Below, in pieces: positions 1-10,715 of a stretch of 64,000 nt of DNA. How positions within the stretch are numbered: the first letter of the stretch is position 1; each line of letters starts with the position of its first letter. Source of the stretch: Angiostrongylus vasorum (lineage: Eukaryota > Nematoda > Chromadorea > Rhabditida > Metastrongylidae); the NCBI GenBank assembly GCA_018806985.1, contig JADANN010000221.1, forward strand, positions 682,001 to 746,000, written 5' to 3'. Under the pieces are notes generated by a model. It ran no database searches. It saw only the letters and a list, made by a program, of their open reading frames with translations, and was not told the DNA's origin. The position numbers were made by a program, and so were the translations under genes.

Positions 1-46
1 ATGGCTTACGAGCAATGTAGGGAAAGCTTGCTTGTGTTTTTTGCAG

Positions 47-202
47 AGCTATCAGTTTGATCTCAGCTTCTCTGCCGCACGAACTGTGCTGGTGGTAGTA
101 CCGATTACGATTCTTGTCGAAGTGGTAATGCTCGTCATTGTCGCGAAACTTCGATCTTATTTGAGGAATAAGCGACGACATATAAGACATGGATTGCCTC
201 CG
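47..202 (+). CDS. Internal exon of an unrecognised membrane protein (gene runs off the left edge)
   Basis: A 156-bp open exon lies between a good acceptor (ttttttgcag) and a good donor (gtgagt), and is 52 codons in phase 0. It encodes one clear hydrophobic stretch (TVLVVVPITILVEVVMLVIV) followed by a strongly basic tail (KLRSYLRNKRRHIRHG), the pattern of a membrane span with a cytosolic basic flank. It could be TM5 plus the third intracellular loop of a nematode seven-helix receptor, but one span cannot decide that. I found no convincing downstream plus-strand exon; the next kilobases are repeat-rich. Family not recognised. Confidence 0.5.
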
Positions 203-361
203 GTGAGTACGTCGAACATTGCTTAATTTTAGCCACACTGAAAATGAGCGCCTTCCTAGGTTTCACTACTCAGAAGTGCGACGGTGAACGTAGCAAATGT
301 CGTTGTTTTCCTAAAACAATATCTTTGCCATTCTTACATCTAGACAAAATGTAGGATAATC

Positions 362-600
362 AAAGAGTTGATCATTTCCTGAGAACTGGGCCATGAGTTT
401 AACTTCGTTAAGCACCTTAGAGGTGATTGAATGCGTATCTGGCTTATGTAATGACTTGCGGCCTACTGAACTATCAAACAAGTAATGCCATACTCTCAGC
501 CAAGTCCGATAGCGATTTGCCATCCACGGAAAGGTGAAGGGCTTTCGATTCAGAGGCCACGTGTGTAATGCAGAGCATCTCTAACCACTACGCTACATAC
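362..600 (-). repeat. SINE1 copy (diverged, internally deleted)
   Basis: Matches the tRNA-derived SINE1 family of this window in the inverted orientation: a diverged gttgatcaa start, a cttcgttaagcacc block, gaggtgattgaatgcgtatc, and the A-box region (accactacgctacata) at the right end. The middle part is missing. Confidence 0.7.
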
Positions 601-1055
601 CGTTTTGGGATATGAAATTATTCCTTACATCCGTCTGGGTCTACTTTCGTAAAAAATACGTAGAAGTGCAATATAAGTAAGAGGAACTATGTTTTTTCAA
701 TCTTTAAGATCGCAAGAGGGTATGAAGCTATAAACCAAGCGATAGTCGTTTTAAAGTACAAACTCAGAATAAAAGCATGAGAAACACAGAACTACACAAA
801 GCGGAACGTTTCTCGACACAAAAATTTTCTCACTATTAAAAAAAAACAAGGGTGAAACTGAAATATTTCTATAGAGCAGCGTTGATGGATTTGTAGTAAA
901 CGAATGTTTTGTCGGTGGAGAAACCTGCATCAATTTTACTAGTTTTTTTAATCGATTGGTGCTGTGTTTATACTACGATTCCATTTGTGGCACTGTAATT
1001 TCTCATTAGAAATGATTCTCATTAGTGGCTTCATTAGATGTATGAATTCTCAGAG

Positions 1056-1325
1056 GCGCGTGTGGTCGAAGGAGCCGTGCAACACACACGTGGAATCGAT
1101 CTCCGCGCCCATGGCCCACCAAACCTTCCATCCCTCCGTGGTCGGAAATTTGGTACCAGACTTGTCTGGGAGGATCGCAGCATTGGCTCGATACATCGGT
1201 AGGCCACCGCGAGTCATTGTAACGGCCAGATATGCATTTAACCACCTCCAAACGACGCTTAATAAAGTCGAATGCATAGCGCATCCGTCACGGATTGATC
1301 AACGCTGAGAGCTTTATCTTTTTTA
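1056..1325 (+). repeat. SINE1 copy
   Basis: Full-length type copy in the sense orientation. It begins with a ggcgcgtgtgg tRNA-like head, has a B-box-like ggaatcgatctcc and a conserved accagacttgtctggga block, and ends with gagctttatc. The open frames here (114 and 92 aa) are repeat-derived, not genes. Confidence 0.85.
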
Positions 1326-1759
1326 TGTATTCTTAGTCACTTGGGAATTTTCTGGTATGTCTGTGGACCTGAACATGGTATTAGTTTCGGATAATTTGAG
1401 CGTGCGTGTACTTTACTTCACCAAGCGTTCGACATTCTCTGTAGTTTTGATTCGTGAAGACAATCATAAGCAGAGCTGGTATGGTAAACACTCCTCCTCA
1501 GGAAATGTTATTGGTGAGCACACACATGCATTGAATTTCGTTCTGTAGTTTCTGATCTAAGGCAAAATGTCGGAAATCATCTGTAGGAGAGCGCGAACTA
1601 TTAGCCGCCCATATAGCCTCTGTGCAAAAATCAGGAATGATTTTGGCATCATGTAACGAACTTGTGCTCACCATTTCATGTTCGTTCCTGATATAACTAG
1701 GTTGCTGAGATATGAGCAAAACTTGGAACCTAGAGTTTAAACTTCTCCAGGGTATAAAC

Positions 1760-2330
1760 TCTATCTTTGGCAGCCGGAAAATGTAATCGCAGGTTCGAAA
1801 CTCACCTTAGGTTCCACGCTTCGCTCATATCTCAGCATCCTCATGATTGTATCACCGGTGCCACCAGCCGCTCTGTTAATCGACGAAGGACTCGAGCGGG
1901 CGACAGTACAGTTTCCATTTCTCCCCTGTCGTGTGCAACAGTAGCCCTGCACAGTGTGATATGCTCACTTTAAGCACTTCTTGAGGATCATTCTTGAGGA
2001 TTATCTTTTTTTCTAGGGTATTCGTGAAGATCTCTTGCCATCGAGTCCATGGTTTCCTTGCTGCGAATTTGAAATTTCGAGCAATCCATTAGCAAATGAC
2101 TCTTGCCCATCGGTTACCGTCCTTACGCGTTAGGTGTACGGCCCACCTTATCTTCGACAATTTGGCGTATAGAATAAACGAAAACTTTGATTTTTTGATC
2201 AATGACGTAGGTCAGAGCTTCGGATTTCCTCTCACTTACGTGGAACGGAGTTCTCCCGGCATCGCCCTTTCGACTACGTGTTCCGTAACTTTACGGTTGT
2301 ACTTCGCATAAATACATTGCCATGAAAAAG
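1760..2330 (-). mobile_element. RTE-type non-LTR retrotransposon, 3' coding remnant
   Basis: On the minus strand, broken frames give the C-terminal region of RTE reverse transcriptases: a YAKLSKIRW-like block (about 2130-2180), then AARKPWTRWQEIFTNTL (about 2000-2070) and a GLLLHTTGE-like block. Several frameshifts and stops are present, so it is a dead 5'-truncated copy. The same protein region occurs at 13.9-14.5 kb and 62.8-63.2 kb. Confidence 0.7.
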
Positions 2331-3224
2331 ATTATGCAGTCATTCACGACGTTGAGGTCCCTAGCATACTCTTTTTTTGACCTCAAGAGCTGTTGTGATG
2401 ATCGAGCATAGAGAATAGCATAAAAAACAGCAGATGATTTAGTTATGCTTTTTTGGAAAATTTTTTTAATGGACATCACCCAAAGCGAATCGAACTCCCT
2501 GAGGCATTCAGTGAAGCAAAGGGCAAGTGCCAAGTCTCAAAGTAGCCCTAAGCGCAGAACAGCGTCTTTGTATGCATTGGAACCAATGCACACGATGCAA
2601 AAATAATCGTGTTTAAACCAGCCGTATTCGTGGTGGTGTTGCAGAGTGGAGAGCAGCGTTGTACTTAATATGAGAACAAGCAGCTTCTAGAAAAAAATAA
2701 ATTAGTATTAAGAATGTCTCATGAGACTGACATGTGGGAATCGAGAAGGACACCTATATATGCAACCCATGAAAATCGGGAACAAGGTAGACGAAAACTC
2801 CAATGTGAAATGAAGTGGGTGTGTTTGCGCGAATTGAATGATACTCGACGAATTTCTTAGATGGGATTCGTGAAAATCCTTGAAGACATCAAGAACGATG
2901 AAGAACAGCTAAATTGCTATGCACATTCCAGGTTAAATTATAATCGCTTGTAACTAAGCGATTTAGAATCAGATAGTGCAAGTGCAATATGAACGAATTA
3001 ACGCATTCACTACCACACGCATCGATTTCAATTCGTATGTCTTAAGGCTTGAAAAGAAAATAGTTTCAATGTTTTAATAAGTTCCCACGATGTGTGTTTT
3101 TAAGTGACGTCGTGTTCGTCTCCTTTACCATTTAGAACAGAGATTTTGCTCCACATATCTGTTCCGATGTTTTCGGCATTGGTTTAAATTGTGAACAACT
3201 TAAAGGCTTTAAAAAGCTCTCGGC

Positions 3225-3492
3225 GTTGATCAATCACTGAGGGATGCGCCATGCAATCGACTTCATTAAGCATCGTTTGGAGGTGATTGAGTTCATATCT
3301 GGCCTTTACAATGACTATGGTGGCTCACCGATGTATCGAACCAGCGTTGCTTTCCTCCCAGACAAGTCTGGTACCAGTTCCGACCCCGTAGGGATGGAAG
3401 GCTTGGTGAGCCATGTGCGCGGGGATCGATTCCACGCGTGTGTGTTGCAGGTCGCCTCTGACCACTGTGCCACACGCGCCCTTCGTGAATAA
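3225..3492 (-). repeat. SINE1 copy
   Basis: Inverted orientation. It starts with ctctcggcgttgatcaatc and ends with the tRNA-like head (ccactgtgccacacgcgccc). The B-box complement ggggatcgattccacg lies near 3420. It is one of the least diverged copies in the window. Confidence 0.9.
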
Positions 3493-3679
3493 CTTAAGAC
3501 AATCAGAAAATCGGCTTATTTCGCAGCATTTCACTAAGATAGTACGCACAGGATGATTCTACTACAAGTATGGAATTCCAGCGATAATTCTTGCAAATCA
3601 AAACAAAGCAAAGAATTGCAGCTTTCTTTTTTGACCGACTTTCTGTTAACCTTGGCATTGATCGAACAATCCTTCGTAT

Positions 3680-3770
3680 AGCAAACACGAGGTGTTATTT
3701 ATCTTTTTGTTGACGCACACCGTTTCGACGGATTTCGCCTTCCTCAGAGCCGCAAAAAAGTGCGATTATA
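3680..3770 (-). repeat. Penelope-linked repeat with hammerhead-like core
   Basis: The plus strand reads aacacgaggtgttattt, then ttcgacggatttcgcc and ttcctcagagcc. On the minus strand this gives CTGAGGA, a short hairpin arm pair and GAAAC, the skeleton of a hammerhead core. No coding remnant is adjacent. See the 63.2 kb copy for the best-preserved version. Confidence 0.6.
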
Positions 3771-5000
3771 CGTCTTCTGCAGGTCCATGTTAAGCCATTC
3801 GATATTGTGAAACTTCTCACGACAACGGTTCTGGCACGTCTTTTAACCACAATACACCCTTGTGTGTGTAGGAAATATCTACAGTAGTTATTAACTTTCT
3901 TGAAATAATTGAGATTTTAAGACACCTAGCGTGACAGTATCTTAAAAATAATAATTAAATCTCGGTAGCAATAATCAATACTTTTCTACATCTATAGTAT
4001 TCTACAGTGGCTATACCTATCTTGTGTCAGCGCAGTCAACTAGAAAACTATCTCCTGAAATTACTACGGATCTCACGGTCGCTAATGTGTATGTCCGGAA
4101 AGCTGCTTTTTTCCAAGTTCTACTTAATAATGCTTCCATTTTGATTTAACTGCGCTCTAATTGCTGCATTCTACTGTAGTATAATCTCTAGGCATCGCTG
4201 CTGACCATACAAGTTCGAGTGGCAACATAGAGAAAGAATTGGATCTATGAATTAGTTGTCGTGCTATTTCTTAACGACATATTTTAGAATTTTTAGTAAA
4301 GCCTCAGTGATACGGCACGTTAGTTTCGAAAGCATTGACTGTGGTAATATTCCATTACTGGCTGCTTGTATAAAACTGCTTTTCCTGATCCAAAGGTCCT
4401 TCACTGTAAGCATAATTGCAACAGCCTCAGAAATATTGGCAATCAACGCTCATCCATACCAGCGTTTTCCTGCATACATGCGATATATGTTCCCTTATTC
4501 TTAAGCCTGAATGACTTGGCATCTACTTGAGACGTTTGTTTAAAATGTACAAAATGAAGGTGCTTCAAACACCAATAGAAACAAGTGAGTTATCGAAGCA
4601 CTTGCGTTCTCTAGAATGACGATCTTTGAGCGAAGTTTTGGTTTTTATGTTCTATCGCTTCCTAAAAAAAGTTGTGAATGGATTCCTGGATAGATGCGTG
4701 CTGTCACAGTGAGATCGCGTTTAAAATCGAGGACCAAGTTATTCGCATCACTAAAGCGACCACGAGTGAAGTCCTGAAACTGCACCTTTTCAGCAGCATT
4801 TGAACGTCGTCTGTATTTCAAAATTATGAGGACCTATCGTCGCAGTACATTCTGTCGCTTTGACATTTCGTGCTTGTTTTGAAGCAATTTTACAGATTTT
4901 GCAATTTACGAACTGCACCGTCTCAACAAAGATTCTTTGAATGGAATCAAAGCGCTGTCGTTAATGACTTCACAGTGTTTTACCGCTGAAGTTTGCTATG
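3771..5000. other. No gene recognised
   Basis: AT-rich DNA. Short open frames occur on both strands (for example 4256-4504), but none has paired splice signals and a recognisable product. I saw no repeat shared with the rest of the window. Confidence 0.5.
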
Positions 5001-5006
5001 AACCAA

Positions 5007-5007
5007 G

Positions 5008-5078
<71 letters not shown>

Positions 5079-5130
5079 TGTGTCTGTGTCTGTGTGTGTG
5101 TTTGCGTGTGTGGGTGTGTGTGTGTGTGTC
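5007..5130. repeat. (TG)n microsatellite
   Basis: About 120 bp of nearly uninterrupted TG dinucleotides, with a few tgtctg and tttgcg interruptions near the right end. The poly-Cys/Val frames across it are artefacts. Confidence 0.98.
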
Positions 5131-7404
5131 ACTGTCATATTTATGCTAACGCCTTGAGTCTAACATCAGTGGGTTTTCCAAATGCGTGCGGGTAAGTTGG
5201 CCAACGTGAGTTGATATCGACTCATTTTCTTTCAATGTTTACTTAGTATTGGCATGCTCGAATATTTCGTTATAATATGTGTGCCGTTTTATGTATATAT
5301 TTGATGCGACTAGTGCAGTAGTTAAATATGCTGTGTAATACCCATGTGATAATTTTTTCTATTCCCTGCTTACTGGACAAAGCATATCCTTCATCACACC
5401 TGGATCGGGAATTTATTAGCACTTTTGTTGTGGGAGAAAATATGTGGGAGAAAATAGACACTGACTTGATACAGCAGTAGGCTATCGTAAGTCGTTTTAT
5501 AGGCCAAAAATGTATTCAATCACATCTACTCCGTTTAATAAAGCCTAATGCAGAGCGCACCTCTCAGAAAATGGTCAAAGCCGAATACTTTATCCCATTA
5601 TCAACGTGTGTAAGTGTCAACCAGAAAACTCAGACGAATCAAATTGCAGCCGGTTCGTGAAGTGATACGGCCAGCCGGTTCTCCACTACCACAACATGGA
5701 GTACATCGACCGCTCGCGTAGCACCACGAACGGCCACTCGTCGAAAGGATTTTCGCCCGATAAGGATTGAATACTCAGGTCCTCATTCTGCCTGTCCGAC
5801 GGTTGCGGCGTCCTACGACGACGACTGCGAAAACAATGCGATATTAGGCGCTAGTAATAATGCGACGTGTTTGTTTTTTAAAAATTTTGCCGAATCGAGA
5901 CACATGGAAATCCAACTATTTTTATGCAAAACGGATTGTAATTTACGACACTGCGATATTTTCTTTCAAAAGATATGATCATTTTCATTGTGAATCTCTC
6001 CAAGGTTGTTGTTGAAAATGTTTTGTCGAATGCCACTGGTACGGTATTCTCCATGTCTTGCATTCGTATCCCAAATAAACTGACATTCGTCGCCTTGCTC
6101 GGCTTTCAGTGGTGCGTGCTGATATGATTCTGACAGCACTATGAATTTTGTACTGAGTTTCTCTGATTAATGAGTAGTTTTGGACCACACAGTACTTGAA
6201 AAAGGGATTTCAAGCATTATTCTACTTGTAAAATCCTGTATTGATTCTGTAAAAAGTTAGACGTCCCCTGAGAAAAATACTCTCGACTACTTATTGTACC
6301 TGACAACGTCCTAGCACGTCTTTCTTAAGTTTCTATGAAAAATGACGTACATATTCAAGATGTCAATGGGGAAAGGTAATGAAGGTCTTCAAGTTTCAAC
6401 CGAATCCACATCGATTCAGCTACGTTTATGAATGATCGTTGTGAAACACAAAGCGAATTCAAGAGGTATTAGGAAAGTGCGAAGGCAGATCATCTAGGTA
6501 AACAACTATGCTGAGACTAAGGGCCCTAGAAAAACTTTTGCTGTCGAATTGAGGTGAGCTACCTCAGTTCCATATTCCGTCGCCTATCAACCTCTTCACT
6601 TTGTCGAAGTCACGAAACCCTTCTTCAGCCAAAAGTGGAACAATTTAAAGAGCCAAGTTCCTTCGATCTGCTTGGTGTGATTCTCATTCGAGCACGCAAT
6701 GGTTTTGCCTTCTTCACATTTTTTCCCATATCATTACAACCATCTTTGATGGTAATTTTCGTTTTTCACAGTCTTTTTCAATCTATCTTAAGAACTCCAA
6801 CTGATGTGGTAGGATAAACAACACAGTTACATATGAAGCCAGTTTGTAAAGCAAATTGATGGCCACGATGATGTTCAAAAGTTCGCGCTAGTTCAAAAGT
6901 AACGAAATTGGTAAATATATCATATAGCAATTAATGCCTGAGTAATTTATACGGGATATTTATTCTTACCACTTAAGTGCAGTCAGAATAATTGCGCACT
7001 GGTTTGAATAGTGAAGAAGAACTTTTAAAGAAAGTCGTTTGAAACACTGATGATCCTCGGCCTCGTTCATCACTACAACTCCTTAATTCTTGACGAAACG
7101 ACAGTACAGAGCTATGGCGAAATCGTTGAAGTACTTCAAAAATCAAAAATCGTCTATGCAGCTTTAATTAGTACAAATGATCCAAGCGTTTCGCAAAACA
7201 CTTAGTGTTTGATTAACTATCGTAGCATGAAGCGCTTGGGTTCGGGCCCCTGTCTCGTCCACTGACCAAACTCACATTCATAGTAACCACCCACCACAAT
7301 CATCGCATTTCTAAGATTAACAAAGTTTAAACCGTCCTGCGGTAGTCTACCACCCTAGCTATGCGTTGTGTCTGATTCCTTCAAGCACAAGAAAGTGGTT
7401 CTTC
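5131..7404. other. No gene recognised
   Basis: Intergenic AT-rich sequence. The minus-strand frame at 6625-6770 has a basic composition (for example KKAKPLRARM) and ends in a stop at 6625, but lacks a convincing acceptor in that frame, so I do not call a gene. Confidence 0.4.
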
Positions 7405-7510
7405 GTATTCTTGTTGAGCAAACACGAGGTGTTATTTTTTATTCTTTATTCACGAACAAGCTGACGTTTCGGCGGATTTCACCTTCCTCAAAGCCGCTCT
7501 ACAAAAAGGT
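7405..7510 (-). repeat. Penelope-linked repeat with hammerhead-like core
   Basis: The plus strand carries caaacacgaggtgttatt, then caagctgacgtttcggcgg and atttcaccttcctcaaagcc. On the minus strand the core is TTGAGGA, then a hairpin, then GAAACGTC. Single-base changes from the consensus suggest an old copy. A SINE1 fragment begins about 80 bp to the right. Confidence 0.65.
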
Positions 7511-7584
7511 GGCTTATTGCATACCTGGCCTGTTCAGTGACTTGTGTGGCTTTACTTATGTATTAAGTCAGCCTTTTTTATCCT

Positions 7585-7720
7585 TTTAGATAAGTCTGAT
7601 ACCCATTTGCCAATACAGAAGCGATCAAGTGCTTACTGAGCCAATGGTGCTGTACCAAACCAACCACTGTTGTATATTGCAGGGCCACCTCTAACCACTG
7701 CGCTACGCATTCGTATCAAA
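7585..7720 (-). repeat. SINE1 fragment
   Basis: Only the tRNA-like half is kept: ataagtctgataccc through tgcagggccacctctaaccactgcgctac. The 3' half of the element is absent. Confidence 0.65.
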
Positions 7721-8136
7721 GGTGTTACGTCCCAGGAAAGGCGCACCTTATAACAAGAATGTTAAATTGAAGCAACTTTGTAAGAATTTCTCTAAAATGC
7801 CAGCTTCTTAAAATATGGCAACGAGTTCATACAAATTTCGGTTTCGATGGCCAGCTATTCATCCTTTAAGAGAAAGTGTGTGCAAACTGCACATGCTCAG
7901 GAGATCTACTCAGCTTTTACGTCGAATTGTTCTATTTCTTTGGAATGTATGGTGATTTATTTTACCACATTCTTAGTGGTCTGTAGGACTTTTGCAATTC
8001 GATCTATTGGGAATGGGTCTACTAAAATATTCTAAACTAGAGTCAATTCAATAACAAACACTCTACTCACTCTTTTAAAACATTCTACCAGCTTACTGAA
8101 CAATAACGACCAGTGTTCTAAAGGATATAGATCGAG

Positions 8137-8142
8137 CTTTAT
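8137..8142 (-). terminator. Polyadenylation signal AATAAA
   Basis: A minus-strand AATAAA lies about 120 bp downstream of the stop codon of the 8262-8930 gene, at a fitting distance for its 3' end. This supports the view that the coding region ends at 8262 rather than splicing onward at the gtaaac just there. Confidence 0.5.
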
Positions 8143-8261
8143 TCATCATTCATTGCAGAAAGAATTCACTCCCAGAAGATAGTATAAACATTTGCCGTAT
8201 AATGTAAAGGTGAAAACCAATGTGACTCTGGAATGCTGATGGATTTTAGCGCCTCTCATGT

Positions 8262-8930
8262 TTACCTATCACAACGCTTTGAATTCGAAGCACTTCTTCT
8301 TTCCCTTAATGGTGGCGTGGGTTCAGGTAATAATTTACGGCTGGCCGATTTTTCAACCTGTGTACCTTCCACATCGAAATCACTACCCAGATTTTGCACA
8401 ATCCTTGCTGTTTTAGGTATCCGTTGCGATTTCTGCTTTGCTGCCTTCTTTGCATTATCTGCTCCTTCTGCGTCGCCACCTGACGGCCCAAAATTCTCAT
8501 ATGCGCTCTGTCCTTGCTCTAAAAATTAGCATAGATATGAAACGAAGCATAAGAGTTTTATGGTTAACGTACTCATGTTCTCGACTTCGTGTAGTAATGC
8601 CAAATCGGCCTTGTTCGCTTCACTCAATGTTTTGCCTTCACAGTTGTCATTCTCTGTAACTAGCTAATAATAAATGTACACCATTTTATCCTTGACTTCG
8701 CACCATTTTTTTTGCGGCTGTATTCGAATACGCATAAGGATAGACTTTAAACAGTAAGCAGCACTCAATAGGAAGTTCCTTACAAGACTCGCCGCTTAGT
8801 GGCTGCCATTTTGAGGCTGTATTCTTCTACTCAACGTGAGACGACATGCACTGGATTTCTCGTCGTCACCTATCACATGTTTACTTGCTAAACCGGCTAA
8901 AACAAACAACACCAGCTGAACGCTCCGCAT
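8262..8930 (-). CDS. Predicted secreted 147-residue protein, family not recognised
   Basis: Three exons (8831-8930, 8573-8659, 8262-8518) join in consistent phase to give 147 residues. The start ATG at 8930 directly follows a strong acceptor (cttcctacag), fitting spliced-leader trans-splicing. Residues 1-15 (MRSVQLVLFVLAGLA) form a clear signal peptide. The rest is polar and charged, with a central LALLHEVENM and YENFGPSGG and a basic, Pro/Ser-rich tail ending KRCDR; only a few cysteines occur. No enzyme domain or membrane span follows. The middle exon begins and ends in phase 1, and its LALL...E.M...Y.NFGP.G neighbourhood recurs in the gene at 16655-21674 with the intron at the same place, so the two are paralogues (inference). 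The alternative acceptor ttacag in exon 2 would remove one codon. I do not know a function. Confidence 0.75.
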
Positions 8931-8937
8931 CTGTAGG
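8931..8937 (-). promoter_or_regulatory. Putative spliced-leader acceptor
   Basis: The minus strand reads tctacag directly against the ATG of the secreted-protein gene. No upstream in-frame exon is needed, because a signal peptide starts here. A leader-type trans-splice site is the simplest reading. Confidence 0.5.
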
Positions 8938-10290
8938 AAGAGCTATCGTTCTATTCTACAGCACGCGAAATAGGTTTAACAGAACTACGACTCTCTGTGC
9001 TTGATTCCTCGCGATTCGCTACGTACTTTTATGAGCACTGAGTTGAATACTTCGTGTAGTAGCTGTTTTTTTATCTTCCAAATGACAAGCAAAAGAAATA
9101 TATGAAAGGGGGACACGTCGTGCTTTGCAGGCCTAGTTTACAGCGGTCAGCAAATATCCAACTGGTAAGGCACACTAGAGCATTGGTGATCTTCTCGTTA
9201 GAAATTTGGTTTTATGAGTGCACGCGAACGCAAAAGATGCGAAGACAAGTAACATCAGATTCAAATTAACTCTAGTTAACTCTACGTCATTGAATTATGC
9301 GAGCAGAAGTCTAAACTGCAGTAACGAATTCATATTATTCTCTAAATGTGCTCACTCTTGATTCCTCGATTGCTTGTCGGCGTTCGCTTTTCCTCAGCCG
9401 GAGTTCTGTCAGGCAAAATCACGGGACTCTAAAATTTCAGGTAGATGAGAGAGGACTTGGGAATTCGAAATGAAATTATCAAAAGCTGTTAGACGCCACA
9501 TTTTTCAAAGTTCAACGATGACCTTTCTTCAAGTCCTCAAGTCTATTCGCCACAACATGGCCTCAGTGAGAGTGACACGGTGCGAAAATCATGATCGATG
9601 TAAAGTTTAAATCAACATAGCTGAGCTCATATTGAGTTTTATCAATTGCAATAGAAGCTGCTGCCCTCTACAACTCCTTGCCTACAAACAGGAATTTTTT
9701 TGTTTTACCATAGTGTGGCTTTCCTGAGCCCATCATCTATTTATGGCTTTGTTTCTTCAACGCTCACATTTCGAACAGGTCAGTAGATGTCAAGTGCGAT
9801 TTTCTTCCGCAACAGAAGATGTTGTTCCTCAATGTACTGTCCTCATGTTTGCAAGTGCCTCTCTTTCATTGGATGTTTAAAAACTCTAGTTCTGTCGTCA
9901 GTTTGTTAGAAACCTTCAATTCTTGACATATTCAAATTTAAAAGAAGAATGTATAAAAATTATGTATGCGATGAAAGGTATAGAGCAAAGTTTCTTCCAT
10001 AAATCTATAAACTGCCAGGCTCCTGTAATACTTTAGGTAACAGTGACCACAAGATGGACATCAGAGGGAACCGTCAAAAAGTACAACAGGTAAGAATGAC
10101 CACAAACAAGAGATCGAGGATTTTAAATAGTACATGGGACTCAAAGCTTAAGGTTAATCAAGAATCATTTCGCATCGCTGACAAACGAATGGACGACACT
10201 CGGCGCAAAATATAATAGCTTTTTTAACTTATTATTCACTGCCTACTCTTTTTAACGGCAACGTATATATTGCGAAATATAACTTTAACG
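8938..10290. other. No gene recognised
   Basis: Upstream region of the minus-strand secreted-protein gene. There are no long open frames, no recognised repeat and no clear promoter element. Confidence 0.5.
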
Positions 10291-10294
10291 ATGC

Positions 10295-10445
10295 TGAGAT
10301 ATTTACAAAACTCTGGACCGCAGGTGTCTGCGGTGGGGAACGAACGCGCTATTGTCTTTTTCCGGGGATTAACGCGTTCACTACCACACCATGCATGTCC
10401 TTCGTTTCGCCTGTCTCTCAGCTAGTTATATAATAGCTTTATCCC
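10295..10445 (-). repeat. SINE2 copy (tRNA-like repeat)
   Basis: The plus strand reads gatgctgagatatttacaaa, ggtgtctgcggtggggaacg, cacaccatgcatgtcc. Inverted, this contains an A-box-like TGTGGTAGTGAACGC and a B-box-like region followed by CCCACCGCAGACACC. The family recurs at 25.9, 26.4, 52.3, 59.4 and 61.9 kb. Confidence 0.75.
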
Positions 10446-10449
10446 ATAC

Positions 10450-10710
10450 CTCACTGGAATCTTGACACTTTGACACTTGAACGGCCCGTCATCACAAGTT
10501 GTGCGGGCCCCAGCGTAATCGCCATTTATCGGAGGTTTGCTGGTTAAGCCATTGTGGATCCCTGGAATCCCGAGGTCAGCCTGGCCAAAGTCTGTCCCAG
10601 GTCTTCACCACCACGAGCAGTCGCAGTCCTTGTGGATTAGAGGGAGATTTGCCACCATGCGACTTTGATACCAAGACGGTGGCGGATCCTGGTATTGGTT
10701 ACACAAAAAA
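10450..10710 (+). repeat. Repeat family R3, copy 1
   Basis: Contains gtgcgggccccagcgtaatc, cattgtggatccctggaatc, agtctgtcccaggtc and gtggcggatcctggtattgg. The reverse complement of this block recurs at 24.1, 25.1-25.5 and 34.7-35.0 kb, and a same-orientation copy at 59.0 kb. Element class uncertain. Confidence 0.75.
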
Positions 10711-10715
10711 AAAGT

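Noticed and set aside
1006..1308. Open frames of 75-114 codons on both strands
   Set aside because: They coincide with a SINE1 copy; matching frames appear in other copies.
4937..5195. Cys/Val-repeat proteins across the TG tract
   Set aside because: They are readings of a dinucleotide microsatellite in two frames, with no start context or splice support.
8784..8809. Alternative first exon MAATKRRV for the secreted-protein gene
   Set aside because: Good start context and donor, but it leaves phase 2 where the next exon needs phase 1; the signal-peptide exon fits.
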